Shown here one piece after another: positions 62,004 to 64,000 of a DNA stretch of 64,000 nt. The position numbers and the translations under genes are program-made. Positions within the stretch are counted from its first letter, which is position 1; each line of letters starts with the position of its first letter. The notes beneath the pieces are model-generated. The model was not told where the DNA came from, did not search any database, and was given only the letters and a program-made list of their open reading frames with translations. Source of the stretch: Sphingopyxis sp. FD7 (GTDB lineage Bacteria; Pseudomonadota; Alphaproteobacteria; Sphingomonadales; Sphingomonadaceae); the NCBI RefSeq assembly GCF_003609835.1, contig NZ_AP017898.1, positions 2,480,001 through 2,544,000 on the forward strand, read 5' to 3'.

Positions 62004-62109
62004 AGATGGCTCTGATTAAACGTGCGCTGCTCTAAACGTCGCTGTTTACATCGGTACGGAGCGCCGTCAAAATCCCGGCCGGAATCGTCACGTCCGGGGG
62101 GAACCACAG

Positions 62110-63654
62110 ATGCGGAAAGCCACGATCGCCGCCACTGCGCTGATCGCCGCCACGATAACGACGGGCGCGGAGGCAAAGTGGCTGCGCGCCGACACCGACA
62201 ATTTCATCATCTACAGCGAAAGCAGCGAGCGGTCGCTGCGCAGCTTCGCCGAAAATCTTCAGCGTTTTGACGCCACCCTGCGCGCACGACTCCGGGTTCC
62301 GGGCGGCAAGGAACCCAATCGGCTGACCATCTATCTGGTGCCCCGCGCCGCCGACGCGGGGCGACTTGCAACGGGCGAGTCCGGATCGTCGATTGCGGGA
62401 TTTTACAGCGCCGACCTCGACGGCAGCTATGCCGTTTCAAATCGCGAGGTGATCGAGTTCAAAGGCACGTCCGCGGCGCAGCAAACGCTGTTCCACGAAT
62501 ATACGCATCATTTCATGAAACGCTATTTCGGCGCCGCCTTTCCGGCCTGGTTCATCGAGGGGTTCGCCGAATTCTATTCGACGACCGATTTCACCAGCAA
62601 GGGCCAGTATCAGGTCGGTCGTCCCGCCTATTTCCGGGCGCACGGGCTGGTCAACATGCCGCGCATCCCGGTGGCGGATTTGCTGCTGAAGCAACCGCGC
62701 GAAATGCGCTCGTCGGGCCAGATGGACGTCTATTACGGCCGGGCATGGCTGCTCACGCACATGCTTTATTACCATCCCGATCGGAGCGGCCAGCTGACCG
62801 CCTATATCGACGCCATCAATCGCGGCGCAGATGGAGAGCAAGCGGCGATTGCGGCCTTTGGCGACCTCGCCGCGCTCGATCGCGACCTTCAACGCTATCT
62901 CGGACGCCCGCTCACCTATATGACATCGGCCGCCCCCGTTCCGATCCCCGGAACGATCACCATAAAGGCGCTGTCCAATGCGCAGGATGCGCTTTTGCCA
63001 TGGCAGCTGGAACGGCGGAGCGCGCGTGACAGCGAACGACTGGTCGAGGTGCGCGACGAACTGAAAAAGCTCACCGCCGAATATGGCGACAGCGCCGGTG
63101 TCTGGTACGAACTGGCGCGCGCCGAATGGGATCTGGGCGACGAGAAGCGCGACGCCGTGGCGGCGCGCGCGGCAGTGGACAAGGCGCTCGCGATCGAGCC
63201 GAAGCATGTTCGCGCCAATATATTGTTGGGCGAAATGATGATCCACGACCTTGGCCAGCGCGATACGGTTTCGGACGCGGACTGGGCGGCGGCGCGAAAG
63301 CCGATCATCCTCGCCAACAACACCGACCCCGACGACCCGGTCCCGCTCTATACCTATTATGACAGCTTTCTGCGGCAAGGCGTTACCCCGCCGAAAATTG
63401 CGGTCACCGGACTCGAACGCGCCTTTGCGTTGGGCCCCGAAAGCGCCAGCGCGCGCATCGCCTATGCCTTTGCCCTCGCCCGCAATGGCGATTTCGAACG
63501 AGCGACCCGCCTTGCAAAGGTGGTGGCGTTCGACCCGCACGACGGCGGGCAAGGTGAACAGATTCTGGCGCAGATCGAAACGATGCGCAAAAGGAGCGGC
63601 GACGCCGGAAAGGGCGACGCCAACCTGTCCGCGGCGGCCGACGCCGATCAATAA
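62110..63654 (+). CDS. Secreted gluzincin-like metallopeptidase with TPR region
   Basis: A 514-residue exported protein. Signal peptide at 1-22 (TGAEA cut). LFHEYTHHFMKRYFG (about 128-142) has the HExxH zinc motif and WFIEGFAEFYST the third-ligand Glu, as in gluzincins (DUF1570-type). The C-terminal half (about 310-480) contains helical TPR-like repeats. The last 25 residues are low complexity. Substrate unknown. Its stop overlaps the convergent neighbour by 7 bp. Confidence 0.82.
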   Translation: MRKATIAATALIAATITTGAEAKWLRADTDNFIIYSESSERSLRSFAENLQRFDATLRARLRVPGGKEPNRLTIYLVPRAADAGRLATGESGSSIAGFYSADLDGSYAVSNREVIEFKGTSAAQQTLFHEYTHHFMKRYFGAAFPAWFIEGFAEFYSTTDFTSKGQYQVGRPAYFRAHGLVNMPRIPVADLLLKQPREMRSSGQMDVYYGRAWLLTHMLYYHPDRSGQLTAYIDAINRGADGEQAAIAAFGDLAALDRDLQRYLGRPLTYMTSAAPVPIPGTITIKALSNAQDALLPWQLERRSARDSERLVEVRDELKKLTAEYGDSAGVWYELARAEWDLGDEKRDAVAARAAVDKALAIEPKHVRANILLGEMMIHDLGQRDTVSDADWAAARKPIILANNTDPDDPVPLYTYYDSFLRQGVTPPKIAVTGLERAFALGPESASARIAYAFALARNGDFERATRLAKVVAFDPHDGGQGEQILAQIETMRKRSGDAGKGDANLSAAADADQ

Positions 63655-64000
63655 TCGGGCTCGGCGCCGCCAAAAACCTGCGCGGCCTGCGCGCTCAGCC
63701 ATTCCATCGCCCCCGCCCAGGGCTGGTGCCCGTGGCTGATCCGCGCGACGCCAAGCTCGGCGAGTTGCTTGTGCGTCGGGCCGCCCTTGCCGCGCAATAT
63801 GTTCACCGGCAGCGGCGAAGCGTCGCAGATCGCGCCGATGCAGCGGGGGTCGAGCAGGAAGGGCACGAACAGCGACCCCGCGCCAGCATCGGCATAGGCG
63901 CGCGCGCGTTCGAGCGTCGCGGCAACCAGCGCATCGCCATCCTTCGCGACGTCCTGCCCGCGAAACGCGTCGCAGCGGGCGTTGACGAAAATGCCGGTGT
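63648..64000 (-). CDS. Isocitrate lyase/PEP-mutase superfamily protein, C-terminal part (window-truncated)
   Basis: About 117 C-terminal residues are visible; the gene starts outside the window. VNARCDAFRGQD, ERARAYADAGAGSLFVP and the LPVNILRGKGGPTHKQLAELGVARISHG end match the oxaloacetate-decarboxylase/methylisocitrate-lyase-like group. Reaction not assignable from this part. It overlaps the convergent peptidase gene by 7 bp. Confidence 0.87.
   Translation of the reverse strand, partial: TGIFVNARCDAFRGQDVAKDGDALVAATLERARAYADAGAGSLFVPFLLDPRCIGAICDASPLPVNILRGKGGPTHKQLAELGVARISHGHQPWAGAMEWLSAQAAQVFGGAEPDY

Overview
This 64 kb window is chromosomal DNA of a GC-rich alphaproteobacterium, most likely a sphingomonad close to Sphingopyxis. 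The grounds are a PhyR/NepR/EcfG general stress response module, a ChvI/ChvG-HprK-RapZ-EIIA-HPr cluster, DmeR/DmeF metal efflux, TonB-receptor and PepSY genes, and many short palindromic intergenic repeats. No rRNA or tRNA gene and no CRISPR array was seen, and there is no large prophage or plasmid island. Apart from one insertion sequence and two toxin-antitoxin pairs it reads as ordinary core genome. The species assignment is inference.

Layout. 1-3.7 kb: an RND efflux permease (cut by the window edge) and its membrane-fusion partner, split by a 955-bp IS5/IS1031-type element that landed inside a small secreted-peptide gene. 3.8-6.1 kb: two GlsB/YeaQ-type membrane proteins, a nearly 1-kb gene-free stretch, and a BrnT-type toxin with an HTH antitoxin. 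6.1-13.1 kb: quinolinate synthase, a GGDEF-EAL-PilZ protein, a desaturase, and an enoyl-CoA hydratase/SDR pair. 13.4-19.2 kb: dmeRF, a GMC oxidoreductase, serine deaminase and iron superoxide dismutase. 19.3-22 kb: an ATP-dependent DNA ligase and its companion exonuclease. 22-26.8 kb: the general stress response locus (HWE kinase, PhyR, a frameshifted EcfG paralogue, a BLUF blue-light protein, NepR, EcfG). 27-34.4 kb: PQQ-type sugar dehydrogenase, hydrolase, fabF-acpP and assorted small genes. 34.5-45 kb: uvrB, a HigB/HigA-like pair, two peptidases and pckA. 45.3-49.8 kb: chvI-chvG-hprK-rapZ-EIIA-HPr. 49.9-64 kb: an rRNA/tRNA methyltransferase, a META lipoprotein, rmuC, a patatin-like protein, a TonB receptor with a PepSY partner, priA, a secreted metalloprotease-like protein and the end of an isocitrate-lyase-superfamily gene.

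How the genes work together. The stress locus is self-contained. HWE kinase to PhyR to NepR to EcfG is the known partner-switch route, and EcfG-type promoters (GGAAC-N16-CGT) stand before both phyR and nepR-ecfG, implying positive feedback. A BLUF photoreceptor gene and a broken second sigma gene sit inside it. The chvIG-hprK-rapZ-EIIA-HPr run is the usual alphaproteobacterial link between envelope signalling and the regulatory PTS.

Most unusual points. (1) The IS replaced the first codons of a tiny secreted Cys-rich peptide with its own end and, by reading, restored a complete signal peptide in frame. (2) A dispersed palindromic repeat of about 43 codons is carried in frame inside the DNA ligase gene. 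(3) The second EcfG-like sigma gene is frameshifted at a GC-repeat and lacks a normal start codon. (4) At least six families of palindromic repeats occupy the gaps between genes.
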